From assembly GCF_001591445.1 (NCBI RefSeq), contig NZ_BCUX01000010.1, positions 1 through 64,000 on the forward strand: a stretch of DNA of 64,000 nt. Direction: 5' to 3'. Numbering within the stretch: position 1 is the first letter of the stretch; every line of letters starts with the position of its first letter. The notes beneath the pieces were generated by a model. That model saw only the letters and a list, made by a program, of their open reading frames with translations. It was not told where the DNA came from and did no database searches. The translations under genes and the position numbers were made by a program. Below, in pieces: positions 36,599 through 45,840 of this stretch. The DNA comes from Neobacillus drentensis NBRC 102427. Lineage in GTDB: Bacteria > Bacillota > Bacilli > Bacillales > Cytobacillaceae.

Positions 36599-37273
36599 TT
36601 ATTCGTCACCTTTCACCCCATAGGAAGGGGCCAACTCAGGTACAACTGCTCTTACCTTATAGTCATTTGCCTGTGGTTTGTATATCTCCCACAGTTTCTT
36701 TAAATCTTCCAACGGGTTTTCACTATAATCAATTCGTAAATCAACATATGCGAACGGTTCATCTGTGTAAACGAGTAGTCCGATCGAATGCTCCTGATCG
36801 AGCTCGCCACCCATCTGGAAGCCTTTTTCAATCGCCAAGATTAGTCTATCAGCTAAAGGCTGACCTTCTGTTCGTAAAAATTCGCAACCCATTGCTTCCG
36901 GAATTGTGGGATCGCTGAGAAGATTACCGATACTGGCAACGTTTTTATCACAAAATTCACCATGTACACCCAGTGCCCTGCTTCCAGTGAAGGCAGCCGA
37001 ATTTCCTTTCGCATCCACAACTGCTATTTGTCGATACTCTGGATATGGTGAAGCATCTTTCATCGCGCGGATCGCTGATTGGGCATCAAACCCGTTCTCT
37101 AACACAGAAAATCCAATCGAAGCCAATCTAGGATCGGTTACATTTTGTGTTAAAATAGCACCTACTCCTGTCTTTGCCCATGGGCACCTTGCACCAACCG
37201 ATGGACTGCTGGATGTAACAATGACTCCAAACGCACCGGTGGATTGACAGCGGCCTGCTACCGAAAATGTCAA
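36599..37273 (-). CDS. DUF1028 family (Ntn-hydrolase-like) protein
   Basis: 224 residues. It starts MTFSVAGRCQSTGAFGVIVTSSSPSVGARC, here cut for description at residue 20 (TTG start behind GGAGGGGG). This is the typical DUF1028 opening, followed by VGAILTQNVTDPRLA and VVDAKGNSAAFTGSRAL. The fold resembles Ntn hydrolases, and members are often coded beside RidA and amidohydrolase genes, as here. The reaction is unknown; amide or peptide hydrolysis is a guess. Last gene of Block A. Confidence 0.82.
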   Translation of the reverse strand: MTFSVAGRCQSTGAFGVIVTSSSPSVGARCPWAKTGVGAILTQNVTDPRLASIGFSVLENGFDAQSAIRAMKDASPYPEYRQIAVVDAKGNSAAFTGSRALGVHGEFCDKNVASIGNLLSDPTIPEAMGCEFLRTEGQPLADRLILAIEKGFQMGGELDQEHSIGLLVYTDEPFAYVDLRIDYSENPLEDLKKLWEIYKPQANDYKVRAVVPELAPSYGVKGDE

Positions 37274-37364
37274 AATAATCCCCCTCCTATAAATAATTTT
37301 TATTCAATCTATTAACTACTGCTTTTACTATGAAAATAGTGATAAAACAGTAAAAAAAGAAATA

Positions 37365-37817
37365 TTACTCACTAATGACTGCTTCAACATCTATCTCCAT
37401 TAGCATTTCAGGCATAGCAAAGCCGCTGACTAGTAATCCGGTGCTGCATGGATAAACATCTTTAAAATGCCTCCCGATAACCGGGTACACTTTACTGCGG
37501 TCTTCACGATTCATTAAATAAACAGTAATTTTACAAATATCTTGAATGGTGCCCCCAGCTTCTTCAATTAGCTGCTTCACACATGTGCATGCCATTTCCG
37601 CCTGTGCTTCGACATCACCAATACCATGGAAGTTTCCATCCAAATCAAAGCCTGTTTGCCCTCTTAAAAAAATGCGGTTCCCTGCTCTTACAGCCATACT
37701 AAATTCGTTGACAATGTGGTGTTCCGGTTTTCCTAAATTTTTAGGATAATACTGTTCTGTTTTAAACTTCCGGAATCTCTGAATCTCTACTTTTTTAGTC
37801 TCACCATGAACTGACAT
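37365..37817 (-). CDS. RidA/YjgF family protein lacking the catalytic arginine
   Basis: 150 residues with a ~20-residue N-terminal extension before the RidA core (MAVRAGNRIFLRGQTGFD, QAEMACTCVKQLIEEAG, ICKITVYLMNRED). In enamine/imine deaminases the arginine lies in a P-[AC]-R-S/T motif near residue 105; here that segment reads YPCSTGLLVSGF, with no Arg. It therefore belongs to a Rid subgroup that probably does not hydrolyse imines by the standard mechanism. GGGAGG precedes the ATG; its own promoter lies at 37887. Confidence 0.85.
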   Translation of the reverse strand: MSVHGETKKVEIQRFRKFKTEQYYPKNLGKPEHHIVNEFSMAVRAGNRIFLRGQTGFDLDGNFHGIGDVEAQAEMACTCVKQLIEEAGGTIQDICKITVYLMNREDRSKVYPVIGRHFKDVYPCSTGLLVSGFAMPEMLMEIDVEAVISE

Positions 37818-37850
37818 TTTTAATTTTCCTCCCTAAAGTAAGCTGATATT

Positions 37851-37879
37851 ATTTAAGGAATTAATCCTTAATTATTCCC
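37851..37879 (-). promoter_or_regulatory. candidate Block A operator before the RidA gene
   Basis: Contains TTTAAGGAAT and TCCTTAATTA, two inverted half-sites 3 bases apart. The same half-sites occur at 42771-42808 and 46380-46416, each downstream of the -10 of a matching promoter. Confidence 0.5.
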
Positions 37880-37886
37880 CAAATTA

Positions 37887-37915
37887 AATATAAAGTTTAT
37901 TCTGAAAATTGTCAA
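37887..37915 (-). promoter_or_regulatory. promoter of RidA-DUF1028 genes
   Basis: TTGACA (37910-37915) and TATATT (37887-37892) on the minus strand, 17-base spacing. Confidence 0.65.
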
Positions 37916-37943
37916 TATCACCAATAATGCCCGGTAATCTTTT

Positions 37944-38642
37944 TTATCCCAGATAAGAACGCTGGACAATTTCACTTTCTTTTAGAGCGTTTTTCGTCCC
38001 TTGACCCGCTAAACGCCCCGCCATTAGCACGTAACCACGGCTGCAAAAGTCAATGGCCATCTCCGCATTTTGATCAACTAATAAAATAGTCGTTCCCTGC
38101 TGGTGTAATTCAGTAATTTTGTCATATACTTCAAAAACTAGTTTTGGGGACAAACCCATGGACGGCTCATCAAGTAATAACAGTTTTGGCTTTGTCATCA
38201 TTGCACGGGCAATCGCCAACATTTGCTGCTCGCCGCCTGAAAGCAAACCTGCCTGCTGGTCTCTTCTTTCACGGAGGATGGGAAACGGCTCTGTAACCTC
38301 TTCCGCTCTTTGCTGACGATCTTTAGCTGGTAGTGTATAACCACCTAACAGCAAATTATCCCACACAGAAAGTAAAGGGAATACATGGCGGCCTTCAGGC
38401 ACAAGTGTCATGCCGCGACTAACAAGTTTAAACGTTTTTTCCTTAATAATAGATTTACCCGAGAGCTGAATATTTCCGCTTTTTGGACGGAGATCGCCGA
38501 TAATAGTTTTCAAGAGCGTGCTTTTTCCCGCTCCATTGGCACCAATCACCGAAACGGCTTCCTTTTCTTCTACCATCATGCTCACATTGTCTAAAGCACA
38601 AATCTGCCCATAAAAGGTACTTACATTTTCAACCTTAAGCAT
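37944..38642 (-). CDS. livF: branched-chain-amino-acid-type ABC transporter ATPase
   Basis: 232 residues. Walker A GANGAGKSTLLKTI, signature LLSGGEQQMLAIARAM, Walker B LLLLDEPSMGLSP and switch His region all present, in the compact LivF form. It works with LivG as the ATPase pair. Start overlaps the livG stop by 8 bases. The true substrate may be an aromatic, amide or amino-acid-like compound rather than leucine. Confidence 0.92.
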   Translation of the reverse strand: MLKVENVSTFYGQICALDNVSMMVEEKEAVSVIGANGAGKSTLLKTIIGDLRPKSGNIQLSGKSIIKEKTFKLVSRGMTLVPEGRHVFPLLSVWDNLLLGGYTLPAKDRQQRAEEVTEPFPILRERRDQQAGLLSGGEQQMLAIARAMMTKPKLLLLDEPSMGLSPKLVFEVYDKITELHQQGTTILLVDQNAEMAIDFCSRGYVLMAGRLAGQGTKNALKESEIVQRSYLG

Positions 38643-39429
38643 TTGCTTCAGCCCTCCCCATATAAGCTTCCAATACCGCTGGATGATTTTGAATCATTTC
38701 AGGAGGACCTTCAACCAGCTTTTCACCAAAATTAATCACAGTGATTTGGTTGGACAACGTATTCACAAGATGCATGTCATGAGCAATGATTAAAATGGTG
38801 ATACCTTGATTATTCACTTGGGAAAATAGCTGCATAAGCTCTTTTGTCTCTTGCTGATTCATGCCTGCAGTCGGCTCATCAAGCAATAATAAATCAGGGT
38901 TTGTTGCTAAAGCCCTGGCAATTTCCACCCGTCTTTGATTCCCATAGGATAACCGTGCTGCATACTCATGGCGCATATCCCACAGCCCAACGAATTTTAA
39001 AATTTCTTCAATTCGTTCTTTTGCTTCCCGCTCCTTGTTTCGGAAGCTTTTAGTACGAAATACTGCAGGCAGCAGCTTTCCTCCTGTCATTAGATAGGTC
39101 CCAATTAATACCGTTTCAAACACCGTCATATCTGGAAATAGTCTAATATTTTGGAATGTTCTAGAAACTCCTCGCTCCGCAATTTTATCAGGCCTCAACG
39201 AAGTAATATCTTGATTCGATAACTTAATCTCGCCTGTATCAGGGGTAATTACACCCGTAATCAAGTTGAAAAGTGTACTTTTCCCAGCTCCATTTGGACC
39301 TATGATCGCATGGATATTATTTTCCTTTACAGAGAATGATAGATTGTTGACTGCCTTAACGCCCCCAAAAGATTTAGAGAGCTGATTGACAGTTAAAATG
39401 GCTGAATCATCAACAAAATTACTGCTCAT
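38635..39429 (-). CDS. livG: branched-chain-amino-acid-type ABC transporter ATPase
   Basis: 264 residues. Walker A GPNGAGKSTLFNLITG, signature LSYGNQRRVEIARAL, Walker B LLLLDEPTAGMNQQE. The LivG-specific insertion with RTFQNIRLFPDMTV is present. It overlaps livM by 11 bases. Confidence 0.92.
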   Translation of the reverse strand: MSSNFVDDSAILTVNQLSKSFGGVKAVNNLSFSVKENNIHAIIGPNGAGKSTLFNLITGVITPDTGEIKLSNQDITSLRPDKIAERGVSRTFQNIRLFPDMTVFETVLIGTYLMTGGKLLPAVFRTKSFRNKEREAKERIEEILKFVGLWDMRHEYAARLSYGNQRRVEIARALATNPDLLLLDEPTAGMNQQETKELMQLFSQVNNQGITILIIAHDMHLVNTLSNQITVINFGEKLVEGPPEMIQNHPAVLEAYMGRAEANA

Positions 39430-40444
39430 AACTCAACCCCTCCTTCTCGACTACGTTTTTTTCAACTTGAATACTTTTCTTTAGGAGACGCTGCTTGGAA
39501 ATTTGGAATAAACCCATGATTCCCTTAGGGAAAAACATGATCATGATGACGATTAAAAAACCATAAATTAACATTCTCAATTCAGGTGTTTCCCTTAATG
39601 CCTCGGAAGAAACGGTGAGGATTGCCGCTCCAATGATCGCTCCTGTAATCGATCCTTGTCCGCCGATCATGACCATTGTTAAAATGGTAACAGACATGCC
39701 AAAAGCAAAGGTTTCTGGACTAACTACATGAAGGAAATGGGCATATAAAGCACCCGCAGCTCCACAGAACGCCGCCGATATAGTAAACATGATGACTTTT
39801 GTTTTAAATACTGGAATCCCCATTGCTTGAGCAGCCAATTCATCATCACGAATTGCCGTACAGGCACGTCCAAACCCGGACTTAATTATTAACCTTGTAA
39901 TCAAGATGCCTAGATACACAAAGATTAATAGTAATGGGTAGTAGTCATGGTATTGGATAAACGGAAATTGCAAGGTTCCCAATGTAATAGTAGGGGGAGC
40001 TGATATTCCTGCAATCCCCATTGGACCTCCCGTTAAGTCCGTCCAATTGAGAAAAACAAGCCAAATAATTGTTCCGAAAGCGAGGGTGGCCATTACCAGG
40101 TATTCCTCGATTAATTTCAGACCAATAAATCCAATGATCAACCCGATAACTGCCGTGATGATAATCGAGAAAGGCAGTGTTAACCATAATGAAAAACCTA
40201 GATTTTTTGCTAGAATCGCAGCTACATAGGCTCCTATTCCAAAGAATGCCCCATGGCCAACAGAAACCTGACCCGTATAACCAACAATTAAATCAAGACC
40301 TAAAGCGAGAATGGCATAAATTAGGATTAGATTAATAATATACATAAAGTAGGGATTTACGATTCCAAGTGGAAGGAGAAATAATGCAATCCCCCCCAAT
40401 AGAAGCACACTTTTTCGGAAAGCTGATCTTTTGATTAGTTCCAT
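39419..40444 (-). CDS. livM: branched-chain-amino-acid-type ABC transporter permease
   Basis: 341 residues with about 9-10 hydrophobic helices. LivM signatures: GLDLIVGYTGQVSVGHGAFFGIGAY and the cytoplasmic coupling loop FGRACTAIRDDELAAQAMGI. AAGGGGGG precedes the ATG. Second permease of the importer. Confidence 0.92.
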   Translation of the reverse strand: MELIKRSAFRKSVLLLGGIALFLLPLGIVNPYFMYIINLILIYAILALGLDLIVGYTGQVSVGHGAFFGIGAYVAAILAKNLGFSLWLTLPFSIIITAVIGLIIGFIGLKLIEEYLVMATLAFGTIIWLVFLNWTDLTGGPMGIAGISAPPTITLGTLQFPFIQYHDYYPLLLIFVYLGILITRLIIKSGFGRACTAIRDDELAAQAMGIPVFKTKVIMFTISAAFCGAAGALYAHFLHVVSPETFAFGMSVTILTMVMIGGQGSITGAIIGAAILTVSSEALRETPELRMLIYGFLIVIMIMFFPKGIMGLFQISKQRLLKKSIQVEKNVVEKEGLSYEQ

Positions 40445-40458
40445 ATTTTCTCCCCCCT

Positions 40459-41325
40459 TTACACTTTTTGTTGGACAATTTTGCCGAATATTCCTTGCGG
40501 ACGAACTAATAAAATAAATAACAAGATTACCATTGCGACCGCATCACGATAACCAGAAGAGATAAATCCGGCAGCAAAACTTTCAATGACTCCAAGCAAT
40601 AACCCCGCAATCATGGCGCCTGGAATATTTCCCATACCACCCATAACGGATGCTGTAAACCCTTTCAATCCAGCAAATACTCCCATCGTTGGATAGACAA
40701 GGAAAACGGGTCCCACTAATATACCTGCTAGCGCACCCACAGCAGATCCAATAGCAAACGTGATTGAAATAATCTTATTGGCATTAATCCCCATTAACTG
40801 CGTTGCTTTGATATTCTGCGAGGCAGCTTGAACGGCTTTCCCCATCAGTGTTCGATTAATAAATAACTCCAAAACGATCATGACAAGAATGGTCAGGATA
40901 ATAATAAAGATATAATGCTGATTGATCAGCATATCTCCGACCGCAATATTTTTTGATAGAAAGGGAGAGGTTAGCCGCTCAGGTGTTGCCCCCCAAATAT
41001 ATTGAGCTAAATTTTGCAAAACAATCGATATCCCGATCGCTGCGATCAGTAGATTTAATTTAGGCGCATTTCTCATCCTCATATAAACCATTTTTTCCAT
41101 TAAGTAACCGAGTAACGCTCCAGCACAGACCCCGCCTAGATAAGCCAGCCAAATTGGAGTATCTAATAATAGAAGATAAAGGGACACGAATGCCCCTCCC
41201 ATATAAACCTCACCATGTGCAAAGTTAATAAAACGCAGTACATTCCACACCATGGTATAACCGATGGCCATTAATGCATAAATACTGCCGAGAACAATTC
41301 CATTTATGAGTTGATCAATAAACAC
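40459..41325 (-). CDS. livH: branched-chain-amino-acid-type ABC transporter permease
   Basis: 288 residues, about eight hydrophobic helices. LivH features: GIVLGSIYALMAIGYTMVWNVLRFINFAHGEVYMGGAF region at the N-terminus (residues 9-46) and the coupling loop AVQAASQNIKATQLMGI. GTG start. Confidence 0.92.
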   Translation of the reverse strand: MFIDQLINGIVLGSIYALMAIGYTMVWNVLRFINFAHGEVYMGGAFVSLYLLLLDTPIWLAYLGGVCAGALLGYLMEKMVYMRMRNAPKLNLLIAAIGISIVLQNLAQYIWGATPERLTSPFLSKNIAVGDMLINQHYIFIIILTILVMIVLELFINRTLMGKAVQAASQNIKATQLMGINANKIISITFAIGSAVGALAGILVGPVFLVYPTMGVFAGLKGFTASVMGGMGNIPGAMIAGLLLGVIESFAAGFISSGYRDAVAMVILLFILLVRPQGIFGKIVQQKV

Positions 41326-41336
41326 TAGTAATCACC

Positions 41337-42506
41337 CTATTCCGATTCTTTGATAACCTTAAAATCACCTTTTTGCACTTGCATAATCATTGGGGTATTA
41401 GCACGGTCACCGTTCTCATCAAACTTAATCGGCCCTGTAATGCCTTGATATTTTATTTTTGCTAGTGCGTCACGGGATTTGTCTGTGTCACCATCGCCTT
41501 CGGTCAATGCTTTGGCCAACGCCATTGCAGCGTCATAAGCAATAGCCGTATTCGCTTGAGCAGGAGTATTATTTTCCTCGGCTAATTTTTTAAACTCTGT
41601 CATTTCCGGAGTTTCTGCATTCAAATCAATCATCGAAGCAAATATATGATTTTCAACTGCATCGCCGCCCAATTTGATCAGCTGCTCGGAATACATAGAA
41701 TCATCTGGTGAGAAGAATTGAATATTTAAACCTGCCTGTTTTGCTTGTTGTTCAATTAAGGCTACTTCATTGTATAGACCAACAACCATTACCGCATCGG
41801 CATTCAGTGTTTTTATCTTTGATAATTGGGCTGAGAAATTTTTATCACCTGGGTTATATTTTTCAGCTGCAATAAATTCTACGCCAAGTTCTTTCGTCGA
41901 AACTTTCGCCGCATCATACATGGTGATTCCGTAATCCGTATTTTCAAATAGCGCAGCGATTTTCTTTACCTTTTTCTCTTCTGCCATATATTTCATTACA
42001 GCAGGAACATAAACCGAACCGGTTAAGATTACGCGGAACAGATATTTGTTCCCCGTTTTTGAAAGGTCTGGGCTGGCTCCCATATTTAAATGAAGGACTT
42101 TCGCCGGACCTGAAACATCTTGTGCAGCCAATGTCGGCGATGAATTATATCCTCCAATAATCGCCTTAACGCCATCATTCATAATCATTTTATTTACGAC
42201 GGCAACGGCTTCAGACGGAGTAGCTTTATCATCACCGACAATCAACTCAAGCTTTTTTCCATTGATTCCGCCATCTTTATTAATCTTTTTAAAAGCAAGT
42301 TCCACCCCATTTTTCATATCCTGGCCATACTGGGCATTGTCACCTGTCATTGGTGCTTGTAATCCTACCTTTAACGTGTCACTGCTCTTGGAAGAAGAAT
42401 CACTATTTCCGGATGATGAATTCGTTGCCGAACATCCAACCAACAATACGGCTAGGACCAAAAACATAAACATTTTTTTTGCAATTAAGCTTTTAGAGAA
42501 TACCAA
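41337..42506 (-). CDS. livK: ABC transporter substrate-binding lipoprotein, LivK type
   Basis: About 390 residues. I chose a TTG start because AGGAGG is 7 bases before it; the two upstream ATGs sit in or against the binding site. Signal peptide with lipobox VLLVGCSATN. The mature protein has the periplasmic-binding fold type I (VGLQAPMTGDNAQYGQDMKNG, DDKATPSEAVAVVNKM, FENTDYGITMYDAAK). It captures the substrate outside and delivers it to LivHM. First gene of livKHMGF. Confidence 0.9.
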   Translation of the reverse strand: MVFSKSLIAKKMFMFLVLAVLLVGCSATNSSSGNSDSSSKSSDTLKVGLQAPMTGDNAQYGQDMKNGVELAFKKINKDGGINGKKLELIVGDDKATPSEAVAVVNKMIMNDGVKAIIGGYNSSPTLAAQDVSGPAKVLHLNMGASPDLSKTGNKYLFRVILTGSVYVPAVMKYMAEEKKVKKIAALFENTDYGITMYDAAKVSTKELGVEFIAAEKYNPGDKNFSAQLSKIKTLNADAVMVVGLYNEVALIEQQAKQAGLNIQFFSPDDSMYSEQLIKLGGDAVENHIFASMIDLNAETPEMTEFKKLAEENNTPAQANTAIAYDAAMALAKALTEGDGDTDKSRDALAKIKYQGITGPIKFDENGDRANTPMIMQVQKGDFKVIKESE

Positions 42507-42535
42507 CTTCATTCCTCCTCTTTCTATTTGCATTT

Positions 42536-42549
42536 TTTAAACGTTTTCA
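42536..42549 (-). promoter_or_regulatory. cre-like site in the liv leader
   Basis: On the minus strand TGAAAACGTTTAAA, one mismatch from the cre consensus, about 30 bases before the chosen livK start. Confidence 0.45.
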
Positions 42550-42570
42550 TATCTCTATTTGATGAAAATG

Positions 42571-42711
42571 ATTCTAAGGGAGTAATTAATGGCAGATTTA
42601 CGATGAAGTGTAGAACTGATATAGGCGGCAGTTTTCTAAGGAGTGGTGAGTAAATTTTTTTCATTGAATTAGGACCTGATCAATAATAAGTAAGGTATCT
42701 GTTTGCCTTTC
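42571..42711 (-). pseudogene. decayed fragment of an HpaB-type monooxygenase gene
   Basis: This intergenic stretch aligns without large gaps to 44891-45031 inside the nearby hpaB-like gene (about residues 251-297). Shared words include TCTAAGGG, GTAATTAA, ATATAGGCGGCAG and AAGGTATC. Identity is roughly three in four bases by eye. There is no open frame. It is evidence of a partial duplication of the hpaB region followed by decay. Confidence 0.7.
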
Positions 42712-42770
42712 ATATGTGCAACACGAGCTCCTCCCTCCCATAATGAATGATCAAAATCCTTTCTTTTTTA

Positions 42771-42855
42771 TTTACGGATTTTTTCTTTAATTATTCTCTT
42801 AATTAAAAATAACAAATTCATAGTGTTAATGTCAATTTAATTTTCTAAAAATTCT
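42771..42855 (-). promoter_or_regulatory. promoter and operator of livKHMGF, copy of the flavin reductase promoter
   Basis: TTGACA (42830-42835), 17 bases, TTATTT (42807-42812). Downstream are the half-sites TTAATTAAGAGAA and TCCGTAAATAAA (42771-42808). Just upstream of the -35 is AATTTTCTAAAAATTCT (42839-42855), one arm of a palindrome that is perfect at 46446-46464. The whole ~85 bp parallels 46380-46464. The rest of 42534-42921 is AT-rich with no gene. Confidence 0.6.
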
Positions 42856-42921
42856 AACTTTTGTAATCTTTTTATTTTTACCATACTATATCATATTTTA
42901 CAGGCATGCTTGTACTCTAAC

Positions 42922-44181
42922 TCACTGAAAATTATAACTTTTCATAGAAAGTATACGATCTAAATTGATGATCCCCCGCAAAATTAAATTACCTGCTTTT
43001 TCAATATCCTCAGGCTGGCTATACTCCTCAGGGCAATGACTTTTCCCGTCTATGCTTTTGACAAAGACCATGGCCGACTTTGTGACACTTGCCATATGTG
43101 CTGCGTCGTGAACAGCCATACTAGGTAGTATTAAACACGGTTCATTCATATCTCTTGCAGTCTCGACAAGGCTATTAACAATATCTTGATCTAAGACCAC
43201 AGGTTTTTGATCAAGAAAAACTTCCTGTTGAATTTTCACTTCTCGTCTTGCAGCAATTTCCTGCCAAATCTTTTGGATTGCTTCTAGCGCCTGTTGAATC
43301 GTTTCCGTCTTTTCAGCTCGAACCTCTAAGATAAAATCTATCTGACCTGGAATAATATTGGCTGCATTCGGGCTGACCATTAACTTTCCGACAGTACCAA
43401 CAACATCCCCCTGGCCCTGGCAATATCTTTCTACTGCAAGAATCATCTCTGAGGAGGCAGTAAGTGCATCTTTTCGATGCTGCATCATCGTTGTACCCGA
43501 GTGGTTGGATTGGCCTATTACTTTGACAGTACTTCGATATGTCCCGACAACATTGTTAATTACGGCCATTGGAATATTAGCACTTTCTAAACGCTGTCCT
43601 TGCTCAATATGGAATTCAATAAAAGCCAGTTTATCACTGTGCATATTCTTCATCATCGCAAATTTATCAAGTCCACCGTTAACCTTCTTCAATTCATCGC
43701 TAAGCCGAGCGCCTTTTAAATCACGTGCATCTTGGAGCATTTCCGCGGTTAAACGACCAACAAATGAGCGGCTCCCGAATGTGGATAAATTAAAATCATT
43801 AGATTCCTCCGCAGTGAAGGAGACAATTTCGAGATCATGATCAAGGCGAATATTTGATTCTATTAATCTTTTCACAATTTCTTTAGCCATTAACACTCCT
43901 AAAGGTCCGTCATATTTACCTCCATTTGGAACCGAATCCAAATGGGAACCTATGACGATACTCCCCCTTTTTTTCCCCGTCCCCTTATATTTCCCCCAAA
44001 TATTTGCAGCCCCATCAATGGTCACTTCTAACCCCATTTCCTTTATTTCTTCAATAAATAATTGACGAACCTCAATATCTGCTGGAGAAAAACTCGGCCT
44101 TGTTACCCCTCCCTGATCATTTTCCCCATACGTTGCATATCTCTCAATATCCATTAGTAATCTCTTTAGATTTATTCTCAA
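42922..44181 (-). CDS. M20 family N-carbamoyl-L-amino acid hydrolase/allantoate amidohydrolase-like
   Basis: 419 residues, Zn-dependent amidohydrolase. Metal and catalytic motifs: GSHLDSVPNGGKYDGPLGV (about 76-94), FTAEESNDF (about 124-132), EFHIEQGQRLE (about 190-200), and the C-terminal MAVHDAAHMA. Family members hydrolyse N-carbamoyl amino acids, ureidoglycolate or allantoate, releasing ammonia and CO2. TTG start behind GTGAGGT. In Block A it may hydrolyse a ring-opened amide or ureide produced by the monooxygenase; this is inference. Confidence 0.88.
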   Translation of the reverse strand: MRINLKRLLMDIERYATYGENDQGGVTRPSFSPADIEVRQLFIEEIKEMGLEVTIDGAANIWGKYKGTGKKRGSIVIGSHLDSVPNGGKYDGPLGVLMAKEIVKRLIESNIRLDHDLEIVSFTAEESNDFNLSTFGSRSFVGRLTAEMLQDARDLKGARLSDELKKVNGGLDKFAMMKNMHSDKLAFIEFHIEQGQRLESANIPMAVINNVVGTYRSTVKVIGQSNHSGTTMMQHRKDALTASSEMILAVERYCQGQGDVVGTVGKLMVSPNAANIIPGQIDFILEVRAEKTETIQQALEAIQKIWQEIAARREVKIQQEVFLDQKPVVLDQDIVNSLVETARDMNEPCLILPSMAVHDAAHMASVTKSAMVFVKSIDGKSHCPEEYSQPEDIEKAGNLILRGIINLDRILSMKSYNFQ

Positions 44182-44322
44182 AACTGTACCTCACTTTCCT
44201 AATATATCAATACCAATTTCGATTTCAGAATTGGACCATATAAAATAAATTGAAGCAACAATATGGAATAAATCCAGTCTTGCTGCTCCAGTAAATTTTA
44301 TTAAGCTCTAAATACTATCAAG

Positions 44323-45783
44323 TTATTTGGAAACAGGCGCAGATTGATTCAGCCCTGCTGCTTTTCGCACTAATTCACGCTGCGGTTCCATATCAAAGTT
44401 ATTAAATACAGCCATCTGTTGAGCAAACGGCGGACTTTGTGCAAATAATTCAAACGTAGTTCTATGGCCCGCATAAGAGGAATTTAACAAATCCCTTGCG
44501 AAATAAAGTAATCTCCCGCGGTCTTCAGGCGTCCACTCACCCACAGAATAATATAGATCAAAATATTGCTTGATTTCTGGATCTGCCATCGTTGCAGAAT
44601 CCGGAGTTACCGCTAATTGACCGCCCACGAGCTCTCGCGTTAGATGGGCCATCGCCGGGAAATTGGCTAAAGCAAAAACACGTCCGGTATACAGAAGGGA
44701 TGGATTTGGCATCATTAACCCGCCTGGACTTCTTTTGGCGTCAGCTACGGCCGCGGTTAAATGGGCATTGATTCCTTCACGGTAATTGATGAGATCAGAG
44801 ATTTTTTCTTTAACAGCTTGGAGATGCGTTAGACCTGTTTGTTCAACATTTAATAGCGCTGCACCAATTAAGTAATCAGCTCTGCGTAACAGTCTAAGGG
44901 TGTAATTAAAGGCAGAATAGCGATGTAGTGTGGAACGAATATAGGCGGCAGATTCTAGGGAGCGGTGGAATAGAACATTTTCCCACGGAATTAAGACGTT
45001 ATCAAAAATGAGCAAGGTATCAATTTCTTCGAATTTCGTGGCGATTGGATAATCTTGAGGATTTCGATCCGAACCTAAGGATGTACGGCAAATATGCTTT
45101 AAACCCGGTGCTCCCATATCACAAATGAAGCCGCAGGCGAACGGGGCCATTTTTTCGGATCCGGCATTCCAATCTAGGATTGTTGGTTTTACAAATGCTT
45201 GGTGCGCATAAGCAGCAGCTGTTTCAAACTTTGCCCCTTTAACGACGATTCCCTGGTCATTCTCCTCAACCACGTGAAGCAAGGTACCGCCATCTTTTCC
45301 GCCGAACAATTTGCTTCTATCACCTTTTGGATCCGTGTTTGCCGAAACATGGAACAAGTCTTCTCGTGCGACTCGGTCAATATGGTACCTAATATTTTTC
45401 GCGTAGGTCGGATCGATTTCATTTAATTTATCTTGAGCGTCATAAAGGGACCACATTTCACCGATCGTTTCATCGCCGACGCGATAAACAACCCCGCCAA
45501 GATCATCAAGTACAGTTTCGACATGCTTGCGAATCGCTGTCAAATCATCTTTTGTCTCAGGCATTTTATACGCCCGTGAAACCACTTCACCGTCCGGAAG
45601 TCTGGTTGTTAATGTATCCTCATATTTCGCTTCAAGAGCCATATCATACATCCTGGCTTTTACATCAACGATGGGTTTAAACGATGGGTGCTCGGCCACA
45701 TTTTTAACCTTTTCCCCATCAATAAAAACCTCTCGTCCATCATTCAAAGAATCTCGATATTGTTTACCTGTCATTATTGCCAT
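44323..45783 (-). CDS. 4-hydroxyphenylacetate 3-monooxygenase family (HpaB) oxygenase
   Basis: 486 residues, the oxygenase component of a two-component FADH2-dependent monooxygenase. Features: MTGKQYRDSLNDGREVFIDGEKV at residues 4-26, ICRTSLGSDRNPQDYP, DNVLIPWENVLFHRS, LFAQSPPFAQQ near the end. The fold is acyl-CoA-dehydrogenase-like. Family substrates include phenols and some N-heterocycles; which one applies here is open. It follows the flavin reductase gene by 57 bases with TAGGAGGT, so the two are co-transcribed. Confidence 0.87.
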   Translation of the reverse strand: MAIMTGKQYRDSLNDGREVFIDGEKVKNVAEHPSFKPIVDVKARMYDMALEAKYEDTLTTRLPDGEVVSRAYKMPETKDDLTAIRKHVETVLDDLGGVVYRVGDETIGEMWSLYDAQDKLNEIDPTYAKNIRYHIDRVAREDLFHVSANTDPKGDRSKLFGGKDGGTLLHVVEENDQGIVVKGAKFETAAAYAHQAFVKPTILDWNAGSEKMAPFACGFICDMGAPGLKHICRTSLGSDRNPQDYPIATKFEEIDTLLIFDNVLIPWENVLFHRSLESAAYIRSTLHRYSAFNYTLRLLRRADYLIGAALLNVEQTGLTHLQAVKEKISDLINYREGINAHLTAAVADAKRSPGGLMMPNPSLLYTGRVFALANFPAMAHLTRELVGGQLAVTPDSATMADPEIKQYFDLYYSVGEWTPEDRGRLLYFARDLLNSSYAGHRTTFELFAQSPPFAQQMAVFNNFDMEPQRELVRKAAGLNQSAPVSK

Positions 45784-45840
45784 TCTACTACCTCCTATGA
45801 TTTCATTATTTACAAACCTATTAAATCCTGTTATTGATAT

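Noticed and set aside
43358..43840. 160-codon open frame opposite the M20 hydrolase
   Set aside because: Shadow of the real gene on the other strand, which has all catalytic motifs.
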